In this document: piece after piece, positions 31,450-40,368 of the stretch
How the letters are laid out: each line of letters begins with the position of its first letter
Position numbering within the stretch: the first letter of the stretch is position 1
Origin: Actinomyces sp. ICM47
GTDB taxonomy: Bacteria; Actinomycetota; Actinomycetes; Actinomycetales; Actinomycetaceae
Length of the DNA: 64,000 nucleotides
NCBI RefSeq assembly: GCF_000278725.1
Contig: NZ_ALCA01000110.1
Span: 3,073 to 67,072, forward strand
Reading direction: 5' to 3'
The notes under the pieces: model-generated
What the model saw: the letters and a program-made list of their open reading frames with translations, nothing else
Database searches by the model: none
What the model was told of the DNA's origin: nothing
Program-made: the position numbers and the translations under genes

Positions 31450-32651
31450 GCGTCTACCTCGACCACGCGGCCACGACGCCGCTGCGCGAGTGCGCCCTCG
31501 AGGCGTGGACCCGCGCCCAGCGTGACCTGGCCGCCACCCCCGGCAACCCCGCCGCCCTCCACTTTGGAGGGCGGCGGGCCCGTCGCATGCTGGGCGACGC
31601 GCGCGAGCAGGTCGCAGCTGCACTCGGTGCCGACATCCACGAGGTCATCTTCACCTCCGGTGCCACTGAATCCGACGCTCTCGGCGTGATGGCCGCCGCC
31701 CGAGGTGTGCGTCGCCGCGAGAGTGCTCGCGACCTCATCGTCGTCTCCGGCCTCGAGCATGACGCGGTCGCCCACCAGCGAGAGGTAGCTGCGCGCGAGG
31801 GCTTCGAGTGGGAGGTTCTGCCCGTCGACGCGGGTGGCCTGTCGGTGCTGCCAGCGACTGAGGGCGCCAGTGCGCCCGCGTCCTGGGACGGACGCCTCGC
31901 GCTCGGATCCATGACCCTCGTGTCCTCCGAGATCGGTACGATCCAGCCGGTCGCCGACTTCGCTGCCCTCGTCCACGCCAGCGGAGGCCTCGCGCATTCT
32001 GACGCTGCTCAGGCGATCCCGACTCTGGATGTTTCTTTCGCAGAGCTTGGCCTCGACCTCATGAGCGTGGGCGGGCACAAGGTCGGCGCGCCCGCCGGCA
32101 TTGGCGTCCTTCTCGCCCGGCGTGGCATCCCCATGGCGACCGACCGTCCCGGCGGCGGTCACGAGCGTTCGATCCGCTCGGGCACGCCCGACGTCGCGGG
32201 TGCCTGCGCGCTCGCCGCCGCCCTCACCGAGGCCGTTTCCGAACGCTCCGCTTTCGCCGAGCGCGCGGCATCCCTGCGCGCCCACCTGCTGAGCCACCTG
32301 CCGGACGGCACGTACCCGACGGTGGGGGAGTCGGCCTCGTCGAGCGCGATCATCCACCTGTCCCTGCCAACCGCCCGCCCCGAGGCCGTCCTCATGGCCT
32401 TCGACATGGCCGGCATCGCCGTGTCCGCCGGGTCCGCATGCCACGCGGGAGTGACGCGCCCCTCCGACATCGTCATGGCGATGGGACGCAGCGAGGAGGA
32501 AGCCCTCGGCGTCCTGCGCATCTCTCTGGGACACGAGACGACCGTCGTCGACATCGACGCCTTCCTGGCCGCCCTGCCCGCCGCGATCCGCGCGGGAGCC
32601 GCCCTGGACGGCGTCTCCCACGCGCGCAACGAACGAAACGAGGAACGCTAA
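31446..32651 (+). CDS. Cysteine desulfurase (NifS/IscS family)
   Basis: 401 residues, PLP-dependent. YLDHAATTPL near the N-terminus, the PLP lysine in MSVGGHKVGAPAGIGVL, and the catalytic cysteine in VSAGSACHAGVTRPS. The GTG start overlaps etfA by 4 nt and the stop is next to the mnmA start, so the enzyme most likely delivers sulfur to MnmA for 2-thiouridine in tRNA; supplying Fe-S assembly is also possible. Best described as an IscS-like desulfurase of the etf-mnmA operon. Confidence 0.9.
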   Translation: MSVYLDHAATTPLRECALEAWTRAQRDLAATPGNPAALHFGGRRARRMLGDAREQVAAALGADIHEVIFTSGATESDALGVMAAARGVRRRESARDLIVVSGLEHDAVAHQREVAAREGFEWEVLPVDAGGLSVLPATEGASAPASWDGRLALGSMTLVSSEIGTIQPVADFAALVHASGGLAHSDAAQAIPTLDVSFAELGLDLMSVGGHKVGAPAGIGVLLARRGIPMATDRPGGGHERSIRSGTPDVAGACALAAALTEAVSERSAFAERAASLRAHLLSHLPDGTYPTVGESASSSAIIHLSLPTARPEAVLMAFDMAGIAVSAGSACHAGVTRPSDIVMAMGRSEEEALGVLRISLGHETTVVDIDAFLAALPAAIRAGAALDGVSHARNERNEER

Positions 32652-33743
32652 ATGCGAGTTCTGGCAGCACTGTCGGGCGGCGTGGACTCCGCCGTCGCCG
32701 CAGCGAAGGCCGTCAAGGATGGGCACGACGTCGTCGGCGTCCACATGGCCCTGTCCTCCCAGCCGCAGGAGTGCCGCATCGGCTCGCGCGGCTGCTGCTC
32801 CATCGAGGACGCGGGAGACGCCGCGCGCGCCGCTGAGATCATCGGCATCCCCTTCTATGTGTGGGACCTCGCCCAGGAATTCGAGCAGACCGTCATCACT
32901 GACTTCGTCGAGCAGTACCGGGTTGGGCGCACCCCCAACCCCTGCGTGCGCTGTAACGAGTTCGTGAAGTTCCGCGAGCTGGCCAGCCGTGCCCGAGCAC
33001 TCGGCTTCGACGCAGTGTGCACCGGCCACTACGCCGCCATCATGGACGGGGAGGCAGGACCCGAGCTGCATCGCGGAGCTGACACCCTCAAAGACCAGTC
33101 CTACGTGCTGGCTGTCATGGGGGCCGAGGAACTGACCCGCGTCGTCCTGCCACTGGGGGACGCCCCCAACAAGGCGTGGGTGCGCTCCGAGGCCGAACGC
33201 CTGGGCCTGGGCGTGTCCAACAAGCCGGACTCCTACGACATCTGCTTCATCCCCGACGGCGACACGCAGGGCTTTCTGCGCTCCCACCTGGGCGCTGCTG
33301 AGGGCGACATCGTTACCCCCGACGGTGAGGTCCTGGGTCGCCACGAGGGCTATTGGAACTACACGGTCGGACAGCGCAAAGGCCTGGGCATCGGCGCGCC
33401 CGCACCCGACGGTCGCCCCCGCTACGTCCTCGAGACCAGGCCCGAGACTAACCAAGTCGTCGTCGGTGCCTCCGAGCTTCTGTCCATCTCCCGTATTGAA
33501 GCGACGGACGCCGTCTGGCTCGCCTCCGACGACGACGGCTCCGATGCCACCGACCTCTTTGTGCAGCTGCGCGCGCACGGCACGCCCGTTCCTGTCGCGT
33601 CGTTGATACGGGATGAGCAGGCCGGAACCATCAGCGTTGTTCTCGAAGCAAGCGCGCGCGGCGTGGCGCGGGGTCAGTCGATGGTCGTCTACAGGAGGAC
33701 GCGCGTCCTCGGCGAAGGCACGATCAACGCCACCGCGCGCTGA
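32652..33743 (+). CDS. mnmA: tRNA-specific 2-thiouridylase
   Basis: 363 residues. PP-loop ATPase (SGGVDS at about 9-14) that thiolates U34 of tRNA-Lys, -Glu and -Gln. The two catalytic cysteines are in NPCVRCNEFVKF and YDICFIPDGD; HEGYWNYTVGQRKGLGI belongs to the C-terminal domains. It follows the desulfurase stop without a gap; AACGAGGAACGC in front serves as ribosome site. Last gene of the etfBA operon. Confidence 0.96.
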   Translation: MRVLAALSGGVDSAVAAAKAVKDGHDVVGVHMALSSQPQECRIGSRGCCSIEDAGDAARAAEIIGIPFYVWDLAQEFEQTVITDFVEQYRVGRTPNPCVRCNEFVKFRELASRARALGFDAVCTGHYAAIMDGEAGPELHRGADTLKDQSYVLAVMGAEELTRVVLPLGDAPNKAWVRSEAERLGLGVSNKPDSYDICFIPDGDTQGFLRSHLGAAEGDIVTPDGEVLGRHEGYWNYTVGQRKGLGIGAPAPDGRPRYVLETRPETNQVVVGASELLSISRIEATDAVWLASDDDGSDATDLFVQLRAHGTPVPVASLIRDEQAGTISVVLEASARGVARGQSMVVYRRTRVLGEGTINATAR

Positions 33744-33816
33744 GTCGTGCGGTGCGCAGGCGCTTCCCGGACCGCGCTGCCCCTTCTTGACAGGTCGTCC
33801 CCCCAGGCATACGCGC

Positions 33817-33860
33817 CCTACCCGCCACGCGTATGAGGGACACCACCCTGTGGCGGTAGG
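33817..33860 (+). terminator. Hairpin after mnmA
   Basis: CCTA-C-CCGCCAC (33817-33828) pairs with GTGGCGG-TAGG (33850-33860), 11 bp with one bulge. No T run follows, so a terminator role is likely but not certain. Confidence 0.4.
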
Positions 33861-33918
33861 ATGCCTCGTCATATTGTGTTCGGACGTGGCGGCTCCCATC
33901 GGTTAGACTTGGGTGCGC

Positions 33919-33999
<81 letters not shown>

Positions 34000-34036
34000 C
34001 CGGCATCGCCCCCTCGCAGTGGGGGAGCGACCCTCA

Positions 34037-34042
34037 TAGACT
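34037..34042 (+). promoter_or_regulatory. -10 element for leaderless bcp
   Basis: TAGACT ends 7 nt before the ATG at 34050. Confidence 0.4.
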
Positions 34043-34049
34043 GAGGGGC

Positions 34050-34523
34050 ATGAGCACTTTGGACATCGGCCAGCAGGCCCCCGATTTTACCGTCGACACC
34101 ACCCAGGGGACGCTGTCCCTGTCGGATCTCCTCGCCGCTTCCCCGCGGGGTGTCGTTGTCTATTTCTACCCGAAGGCATCCACGCCCGGTTGCACGAAGG
34201 AAGCCTGCGACTTCCGTGATTCCCTGGCCTCCCTGACCGGTGCTGGCTACTCCGTTATCGGCGTGTCTGCCGACTCGATGGCTGCTCTTGAACGCTTTGC
34301 GGAGAAGCAATCTTTGACCTTCCCGCTGGCTTCCGACCCCGATCACGAGGTCCTCGAGGCCTACGGTGCGTGGGGGGAGAAGAAGAACTACGGTCGCACG
34401 TACGTCGGTATCATCCGCTCCACCGTCGTCGTTGCCCCGGATGGCACCGTGGCCCTGGCTCAGTACAACGTGAAGGCCACCGGTCACGTGGCTCGTCTGC
34501 GCAAGGCGCTCGGGATCGACTAA
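34050..34523 (+). CDS. bcp: Thiol peroxidase of the Bcp/PrxQ family
   Basis: 157 residues. Reduces hydroperoxides. YFYPKASTPGCTKEACDFRD has the peroxidatic cysteine (TPGCT) and, five residues later, the resolving cysteine, the PrxQ arrangement. ATG 34050 follows a TAGACT box at 7 nt, so leaderless; an in-frame extension back to 33975 would start inside the tRNA-Leu and is rejected. Confidence 0.95.
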   Translation: MSTLDIGQQAPDFTVDTTQGTLSLSDLLAASPRGVVVYFYPKASTPGCTKEACDFRDSLASLTGAGYSVIGVSADSMAALERFAEKQSLTFPLASDPDHEVLEAYGAWGEKKNYGRTYVGIIRSTVVVAPDGTVALAQYNVKATGHVARLRKALGID

Positions 34524-34594
34524 CCCCTTGCTTCCTGAGTAATCATCTACTACGCTTGTTCAACAAGTGTTAGTTGAGTGTTGATGGAGGACTC

Positions 34595-35731
34595 ATGGGG
34601 GCTGCAATGCCGGACGCATACCGGGTCGGCTCAGGATCGGTCACGCCCGACTATCCGGGAGGCGTGCCCACGCGTCTGGCTCACCGTCCCGCCCTGCCCG
34701 CCGAGGCCTCGGCCCCCACCACGCAACCCACGAAACAAGCCTTCACTCCCGCGCCCGAAGCGCCGACGAAGAATGGCCAGCCGCGAATTGCTTCCCTCTC
34801 GTCCGACGTCGAACGCACGGTCATCGCGTGCGTCCCACCCCGGAACGGGTACCCCTTAATCGCGCGGTCATCGCCGACCACCAAGCCCACGCCGGTCGTC
34901 ACACCCGCACCGAAGGACGAATACACCTCGGCGGTCGTGACCCCCTCCGCCTCCTACACGCAGCCGAGCACGACCTCCGCGCCGCAGGTCGCCCCGCCCA
35001 CGCTGCCGCTGAGCCGCTACTCGCCCCAGCAGCAGAGCTTCGCGCCACGCGAGGAGACCCCCACCGAGCGGGAATACGCCCACTGTGACGAGGCCTCGGC
35101 AGCCTTCTACGGGGACAGTGACGATGACTGGAGCGCCGAGCACGACCTGCCCACGCGTGCCGATGTCGCACTGAATAGGCGAGCGTCTCGCGTTCCTCGG
35201 AGCGTGCCGGGTGAGCAGGTTGTCGCCCGCTTTACCGAAGCCGACAAGGAACGCCGCCGGGACGCGCGTGCCTATCGCTACGAGGAACTGGACGAGCGCC
35301 CGCCCCTGCGCCGCGAGCGCCCCAAGCGGCGCACGCGTGCCAAGTACGGCCTCGCCATGTTTATCGTCGGTTTCCTGCTGGCTATCCTCCTGGCTGTCGG
35401 TGCCTACGTGGGGATGTCCTACCTGCGTACTGTGGCAGCCAACAACCTGGCGCACTCGCTCGATGCGTGCTCGGTGAGCGGTCCCTACGCCCGCCTGGCC
35501 TCCGACAAGGCCTCCCTGACTCTCGTGGCCTACGGGGACGGGGCCAACGGTCTGTCGCAGACGGACTTCCGCTGCATCCTGAATGAGCTCGACACTCCGT
35601 CGTCGGTGCGTGAGCGCATGCTGATCACTCGCGCGGTCGACGGTGCTCAGCACGAGGAATGGAAGGTCTACCGCGTGACCTGGACGTATCACCCCGAGGA
35701 TGGACTCAGCGTCGTCCTAAGCACCCGATAG
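34595..35731 (+). CDS. Membrane protein with long proline-rich N-terminal region
   Basis: 378 residues, unrecognised. The first roughly 230 residues are low complexity (Pro, Thr, Ala, then acidic and Arg-rich). One membrane helix at about 252-276 (MFIVGFLLAILLAVGAYVG) leads to an extracellular domain of about 100 residues containing two cysteines (LDACSVSG, FRCILNELD) that may form a disulfide. ATG 34595 is chosen because TGGAGGA lies just before it; an in-frame TTG at 34574 is less likely. It may be a wall- or secretion-associated protein; no motif settles it. Confidence 0.65.
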   Translation: MGAAMPDAYRVGSGSVTPDYPGGVPTRLAHRPALPAEASAPTTQPTKQAFTPAPEAPTKNGQPRIASLSSDVERTVIACVPPRNGYPLIARSSPTTKPTPVVTPAPKDEYTSAVVTPSASYTQPSTTSAPQVAPPTLPLSRYSPQQQSFAPREETPTEREYAHCDEASAAFYGDSDDDWSAEHDLPTRADVALNRRASRVPRSVPGEQVVARFTEADKERRRDARAYRYEELDERPPLRRERPKRRTRAKYGLAMFIVGFLLAILLAVGAYVGMSYLRTVAANNLAHSLDACSVSGPYARLASDKASLTLVAYGDGANGLSQTDFRCILNELDTPSSVRERMLITRAVDGAQHEEWKVYRVTWTYHPEDGLSVVLSTR

Positions 35732-35748
35732 GAACACCATCAGGAGTC

Positions 35749-35807
35749 ATCTCAGGGATCACGATCTGAGATATTGTGTCGGATGAGTCACGGCACCGCC
35801 GTAAAAT
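35749..35807 (+). promoter_or_regulatory. Inverted repeat and -10-like box before the ABC exporter
   Basis: ATCTCAG (35749-35755) and CTGAGAT (35766-35772) form a 7-bp inverted repeat with a 10-nt centre, followed by TAAAAT at 35802-35807 and a GAAGGAG ribosome site. It could be an operator or a weak terminator of the previous gene. Confidence 0.35.
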
Positions 35808-35839
35808 CAACAGGCATTTCACGCGTGAAGGAGCCTGTT

Positions 35840-36625
35840 GTGTCCGATACACTGCCCGCCGCCCCCGTCGGCGACGATATTGCCTTGGCAATCCGAGGCC
35901 TCGTCAAGATATACGGAAACCTCGTCGCCGTCGCCGACCTCTCCCTCGACATTCCCACCGGGTCGTTCTACGGGATCGTCGGCCCCAACGGTGCCGGTAA
36001 AACCACGACGCTGACCATGGCCACCGGCCTGCTGACCCCCGACCGTGGCACCGCCTACGTGCACGGCGTCGATGTGTGGGGTGACACCCAGCGGGCGCGC
36101 GGCCTGCTCGGCGTCATGCCCGACGGCATGCGCCTCCTCGACCGACTCTCCGGCCCCGACTTCCTCGTCCACGTCGGCATGCTGCACGGGTTGGATGCCT
36201 CTACCGCCCGCGAGCGCGCCCAGGAACTGCTGGCCGCCCTCGATCTGGCCGAGGCGGGCAAGAAGCTGATCAGCGACTACTCGGCCGGCATGACGAAGAA
36301 GATCGCGCTGTCCGCCGCCCTCATCCACTCCCCGCGTGTGCTCGTCCTCGACGAACCCTTCGAGGCCGTCGACCCCGTCTCCGCGGCCAATATCCGCCAG
36401 ATCCTCACCGACTACACGCGCCGAGGCGGCACCGTCATCCTGTCCTCGCATGTGATGGCGACCGTCCAGCAGCTGTGCACGCACGTTGCCATCATCGACA
36501 AGGGGCGCGTCCTCGTCGCCGGCACCACCGACGAGGTCGCCCAGGGCGGCGACCTGGGGGAGCGCTTCACCTCCCTGGTCGGCGGCGTCCACTCCGAGGA
36601 AGGCCTGTCGTGGTTGGGCAACTGA
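35840..36625 (+). CDS. ABC transporter ATP-binding protein
   Basis: 261 residues. Walker A GPNGAGKTTT, Q-loop region, signature altered to DYSAGMTKKIALSAAL (YSAGM in place of LSGGQ, common in exporter ATPases with separate permease), Walker B RVLVLDEPFEAVDP and the switch histidine in ILSSHVMATVQQL. GTG 35840 is chosen over upstream starts because GAAGGAG lies 6 nt before it. It overlaps the permease gene by 16 nt. Substrate unknown. Confidence 0.88.
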   Translation: MSDTLPAAPVGDDIALAIRGLVKIYGNLVAVADLSLDIPTGSFYGIVGPNGAGKTTTLTMATGLLTPDRGTAYVHGVDVWGDTQRARGLLGVMPDGMRLLDRLSGPDFLVHVGMLHGLDASTARERAQELLAALDLAEAGKKLISDYSAGMTKKIALSAALIHSPRVLVLDEPFEAVDPVSAANIRQILTDYTRRGGTVILSSHVMATVQQLCTHVAIIDKGRVLVAGTTDEVAQGGDLGERFTSLVGGVHSEEGLSWLGN

Positions 36626-38307
36626 TTCGCCTCAAGCTCCGCATCATCTGGAATACGGTTCGTCGCCAGACTGCCGTGCTGGTGCTCGCGATCCTCGGCA
36701 CCCTGCAGTTCGGGACCATGTATGTGGGCGCGCTGGTGGGAACCGCCTTCCTTTCTCAATCCGAAGGAGCAGCGACCCTTGCGGCGGTGCTGCCCATCGT
36801 GGGTCCCATCGTCTTCCTCCTGTGGTTGATCCTGCCGATCCTGTTCTCAGCGATGGATAATTCGCTGGATCCCGTGCGCCTGTCGCCCTACGTCGGGCCG
36901 AGCAAACGCCTCGGTGCGGCGCTGGCGGCATCGACGGCCGTGGGTCCAGGCGGTCTCCTATCCGCCATGGCTCTCTTTGCGCCCGTCTGGTTTGCCCTGT
37001 GGCGTGCCCAGTGGGTGGCGGCCCTCGGGTGGCTCCTCGCAGGCATTGTCACTCTTCCTCTTGCGGTGCTGTGGGCGCGCGCGGTCGGAACCTGGTTTGC
37101 GGTGCGCCTGGATAGCTCGGGCAAGAAAGACACACTGACCATGGTCGGCTTCGTGACCTTCTTCGTCGTGCTGACCCCGCTGGGCTACTGGATGAAACTC
37201 CTGTCGGAGAATTTCTCAGCCGAGGTCTTCTACGCCGGGATGAACGTCGCTTTGTGGACGCCCGTCGGCGCGCCCTTCGGCGTCGTCGCCTCGCTGCTCG
37301 AGGGCGCGTGGGTGGCCGCCGCGATCCGTGCGCTCATCACGGTGGCCACGGCCGTCGTCGGCTGGCGTGCCTGGCTGGCCGTCCTGCGCCCCGTCATGAG
37401 CGGCTATGCCGGCCCCATTAGTGTCGACGCGCAGCACGCTATCGACGAGGGGCGCCACCTCATCGATGAGTCCGTCGAGGAGGACGCGCGAGGACAGCGC
37501 ACTGCCCAATCTCGTGCGGCTGGCCTGCGCAGCGTCGATACGTTCACGCGGCTGGGCCTCGGGGGACGCAGCGCTTCGCTGGCTGCGCGTACGCTGCGCT
37601 ACTGGGTCGTAGATCCCCGCCTCAACATGAACCTGGTGTTTGCCGTGATCTTCCCGATCATCGGAGTCCTCATGGGGCGCGTGGGTACTGAGGACCACAT
37701 GAGTCAGCTCCTGTACACAGGCATTTTCCTCTACCTGGTGCCCATCACGTCGGGCATGGCCGTCGGCGCACTCATGCAATACGATTCGACGGGCGCGTGG
37801 ATCGTCGTCTCATCCGGTATGAGCGGGCGTGAGGAGCGTCGCGGCCGCCTCGTGGGCTCCCTCATCATCCTCATTCCCCAGGTCATCGGATACCTCATTC
37901 ACGATGTCGTCGCAGGAGTGAGTGCCGCGGACTTCGTGTTCCACCAGGTGATGGGTGTCGTCCTCTTTTCGGGCGCGACCGCCACGACCCTCGTCGTGAA
38001 TGCGCGCTGGGTGTATCCGGTTCAGCCTCCGGGCGTCTCACCGATGGCGACGAAGGGCACCGGGTCGTTCCTGATGACGATGCTCCTGCAGCTCATCGGC
38101 TTCGCGGGGGTCGCGGTTCTGCAGCTGCCCTCCTATGTGCTCATCGCCTTGGCGTCCTTCGGCCTCATTCCGACGTGGGTTGCCTACGCGGTTGCTCTGC
38201 CGTGGTCCGTCCTCATCCTGGAGGGTGCCGTGCGCGTCGGTGGGCGCGTCTGGGACCGCTACGCGGTGGCCGCGCTCACCACGATTCGCAGCTGGCCGGG
38301 ACACTGA
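36610..38307 (+). CDS. ABC transporter permease, large polytopic type
   Basis: 565 residues with about ten to twelve membrane segments in two halves separated by a cytoplasmic stretch (SVEEDARGQRTAQSRAAGLRSVDTF, about residues 290-325). GTG 36610 is inside the end of the ATPase gene; the longer upstream reading is in the wrong frame for the ATPase and rejected. The pair resembles the two-component exporters common in actinomycetes (ATPase plus one large permease); no substrate can be named. Confidence 0.8.
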   Translation: MVGQLIRLKLRIIWNTVRRQTAVLVLAILGTLQFGTMYVGALVGTAFLSQSEGAATLAAVLPIVGPIVFLLWLILPILFSAMDNSLDPVRLSPYVGPSKRLGAALAASTAVGPGGLLSAMALFAPVWFALWRAQWVAALGWLLAGIVTLPLAVLWARAVGTWFAVRLDSSGKKDTLTMVGFVTFFVVLTPLGYWMKLLSENFSAEVFYAGMNVALWTPVGAPFGVVASLLEGAWVAAAIRALITVATAVVGWRAWLAVLRPVMSGYAGPISVDAQHAIDEGRHLIDESVEEDARGQRTAQSRAAGLRSVDTFTRLGLGGRSASLAARTLRYWVVDPRLNMNLVFAVIFPIIGVLMGRVGTEDHMSQLLYTGIFLYLVPITSGMAVGALMQYDSTGAWIVVSSGMSGREERRGRLVGSLIILIPQVIGYLIHDVVAGVSAADFVFHQVMGVVLFSGATATTLVVNARWVYPVQPPGVSPMATKGTGSFLMTMLLQLIGFAGVAVLQLPSYVLIALASFGLIPTWVAYAVALPWSVLILEGAVRVGGRVWDRYAVAALTTIRSWPGH

Positions 38308-38329
38308 CCATCGTTCTGCGTCTCCTGCC

Positions 38330-38365
38330 CGAGGCCGGGGTCCCCCACGGGGTTCCCCGGCCTCG
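38330..38365 (+). terminator. Terminator after the ABC exporter
   Basis: 11-bp CGAGGCCGGGG/CCCCGGCCTCG stem with an inner CCCC/GGGG helix, 22 bp after the permease stop. Another GAGGCC-type stem. Confidence 0.6.
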
Positions 38366-38485
38366 TCGTGTCAGGAGTGACCCGTATGCGGAAGATGGTC
38401 GTCACGGTGGGAGAGTGTCGCTTCGTGTGTCGGCGCAGGTCAGCGTGCGTGCAGCGAATACGAGCGAGAGTGAGGGATTCAGAAA

Positions 38486-38499
38486 TACCGATATCGGTA
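38486..38499 (+). promoter_or_regulatory. 14-bp perfect palindrome before the LAHTG protein gene
   Basis: TACCGATATCGGTA lies 79 bp upstream of the start codon in an AT-richer stretch, a plausible operator of a TetR- or LacI-like regulator. I see no convincing promoter around it. Confidence 0.4.
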
Positions 38500-38577
38500 C
38501 GTAAATCAGCAGACAAGTAAATGGATACAGAGTAATCTCATGTCTGGAACGTAACCTATCAACACAAGGAAACCTCT

Positions 38578-39411
38578 ATGCGTGCCCCATTGTTCAAGCG
38601 CGCCGTGGCTGTCGCCGCCACGCTCTGCGCTGCACTCGCTCCCAGTCTCCTGGCGCGGCCCGCGCTCGCGGCGGATGTTGCGGGACCAGCCACGTGCTAC
38701 CTCGCGGACGAGAATGACAACATCCTCGAGCCGAGACGTCAATACGTGCCAAATGACGGGGCCGGTGAGATTCCCGTGCATCCCAGCCCGGTCGTTCCCG
38801 GCCAGTACACACTGGAAATCAGCGCACCGGCGCTCAACTTCGATCCCGACCAGCCCGATGTCCATTTCGTGTGCGAAGTCTTCTATTCCGCCCTGGGGAG
38901 CGTGCGCCTCGTGGACGCCGATGGAACCGTGCTGGCGACGCAGCGCTACGGCAATGATCCGTACAATCCCTCGCGCGCTGCTGCGACGCCCCTGCCCGCA
39001 CTTCCCGAGGGATATGAGATTGTCCCCGGCCAAGCCGTCTTTGGCTACGATGCGGCCGCCGGGACAGTCGATCCCAACAACCCTGCTCACGCGCGCGCTG
39101 TCGGCGTGAACACGGACATTCAGGTGCGCAAGGTGGCTGCTGACCCAACGCCGGAACCGTCACCGTCGAACCCCGTGGTACCCGTACCGGGGGAGACTCC
39201 TGCCCCAACTCCCAGGGCACCTGAGACTCCGACCCCTGCTGAGTCCACGACTCCTGCTCCTTCGACGCCCATGACTCCGACTCCCGCGGCGTCCTCACCT
39301 ACCCCGCGACTGGCGCACACGGGTGCCGATGCGTCGGGACTGACGAGCGTGGTTGCCTTCCTCGCCCTCCTCGGTGTCAGCGCAGTCGCTGTGCGCAGAT
39401 TCCGCGGCTGA
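38578..39411 (+). CDS. Cell-wall-anchored protein with LAHTG sorting signal
   Basis: 277 residues. A Sec signal peptide (MRAPLFKRAVAVAATLCAAL, cleavage after ALA at about 33), a compact domain of about 150 residues with two cysteines (ATCYLADEND, FVCEVFYS), a Pro/Thr/Ser spacer rich in PTP repeats, then LAHTG, a hydrophobic helix and the charged end RRFRG. LAxTG is the motif used by class E sortases of actinobacteria. No sortase is in the window. AAGGA precedes the ATG. The globular domain is not one I recognise. Confidence 0.8.
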   Translation: MRAPLFKRAVAVAATLCAALAPSLLARPALAADVAGPATCYLADENDNILEPRRQYVPNDGAGEIPVHPSPVVPGQYTLEISAPALNFDPDQPDVHFVCEVFYSALGSVRLVDADGTVLATQRYGNDPYNPSRAAATPLPALPEGYEIVPGQAVFGYDAAAGTVDPNNPAHARAVGVNTDIQVRKVAADPTPEPSPSNPVVPVPGETPAPTPRAPETPTPAESTTPAPSTPMTPTPAASSPTPRLAHTGADASGLTSVVAFLALLGVSAVAVRRFRG

Positions 39412-39422
39412 CGAGGCCGCTC

Positions 39423-39499
39423 CGCCCAAAGTGCAGACCACCTCGCCGAAAAATGGCAAAAATGGGCTGTTATGGGTGAGGTGGTCTGCGATTTGGGCG
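39423..39499. repeat. Long interrupted inverted repeat
   Basis: 25-bp arms at 39423-39447 and 39475-39499 pair with three mismatches; the core GCAGACCACCTC/GAGGTGGTCTGC is perfect. The 27-nt loop is A-rich (AAAAATGGCAAAAATGGG). It lies just after the LAHTG gene. It may be a terminator, or the remnant ends of a small non-autonomous element. Confidence 0.6.
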
Positions 39500-39885
39500 A
39501 ATCCGGGAACGCGACGCCCCCTTCGGCACCCTCCACCCACGGGTCTGCGCAGGACCCTGACCACAGCTCCAGCTAGCTCACGTCGTGGGCTTCATCCGGT
39601 GCTCTAACCGCCTGTTCGTTTCCCATCCTCCCCTCGCCCCAACCTGGCTGCCGACGCCTGAGCCGAGTCCCACCAGGCATACATCCCCCTGACGACGACG
39701 GCTGGGCAGCCACTCCACGAACTCATCACAATGCCTCGCCGCGGAGTTGATGCCGTTCAGCGTCGTGATATAGCGGGGGTTGACACCGCCAACGCGAACG
39801 ACCTGTAGACGTCTGACCGTGGCGGATTATTGGGCAGCCATACGCGGGGTTCGATGCAATAGTGACAGGAACGAGGCAAACGCGA
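39500..39885. other. Non-coding stretch, nothing recognised
   Basis: About 390 bp with no convincing gene on either strand: reading frames lack ribosome sites and family similarity. It may be eroded accessory DNA. Confidence 0.5.
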
Positions 39886-39964
39886 CCACCCACAACCGTG
39901 ACTTTCCCGCGCAACACGGCCGCAAAGTCACCGCCCCAGCAACACGATATGTCCACCCTTCAAG
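39886..39964. repeat. Imperfect ~80-bp direct repeat, unit 1
   Basis: Begins CCACCCACAACC and includes GTGACTTT...AAAGTCAC, an 8-bp inverted repeat enclosing CCCGCGCAACACGGCCGC, then CAACACGATATGTCC. Unit 2 repeats the order 89 bp on. Confidence 0.65.
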
Positions 39965-39974
39965 TTGACTCCCA

Positions 39975-40050
39975 CCACCTACAACACCGACTTTCCCGCA
40001 CCAACAAGCCGACAAGTCACCACAAAACCAACACGTTGTGTCCTTTAACC
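39975..40050. repeat. Imperfect ~80-bp direct repeat, unit 2
   Basis: Same layout as unit 1: CCACCTACAAC, GACTTTCCCGCACCAACAAG, AAGTCACC, CAACACGTTGTGTCC. The conserved inverted repeat (GACTT/AAGTC) and the conserved ends suggest selected structure and not chance similarity. Confidence 0.65.
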
Positions 40051-40156
40051 CATGTTCGGGTAGTCGAATTGCGTGCGAGTGTCTGGGGGCCTTGAGGTGC
40101 CTGCCGGCGGTCCGCATGGACCGGGGGGCTGAAGGGGAGTAGTCACCCAGATACGA

Positions 40157-40186
40157 AAGACCGGTGATCCGAGGATCACCGGTCTT
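40157..40186 (-). terminator. Terminator of the tRNA-Lys pair
   Basis: A perfect 14-bp stem (AAGACCGGTGATCC with its complement) with a very tight loop, directly 3' of the promoter-distal tRNA-Lys on the minus strand. Confidence 0.7.
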
Positions 40187-40189
40187 CTG

Positions 40190-40262
<73 letters not shown>

Positions 40263-40295
40263 GGGAACTCTCACCGGCGGTAGCCGGGAAAGCTG

Positions 40296-40368
<73 letters not shown>

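Noticed and set aside
31287..33899. 870-codon open frame on the minus strand opposite the desulfurase and mnmA
   Set aside because: Antisense to two genes with clear catalytic motifs; protein is low complexity and family-less.
39886..40050. CRISPR array
   Set aside because: Only two units, each about 80 bp and imperfect, with no short identical repeats, spacers or cas genes.
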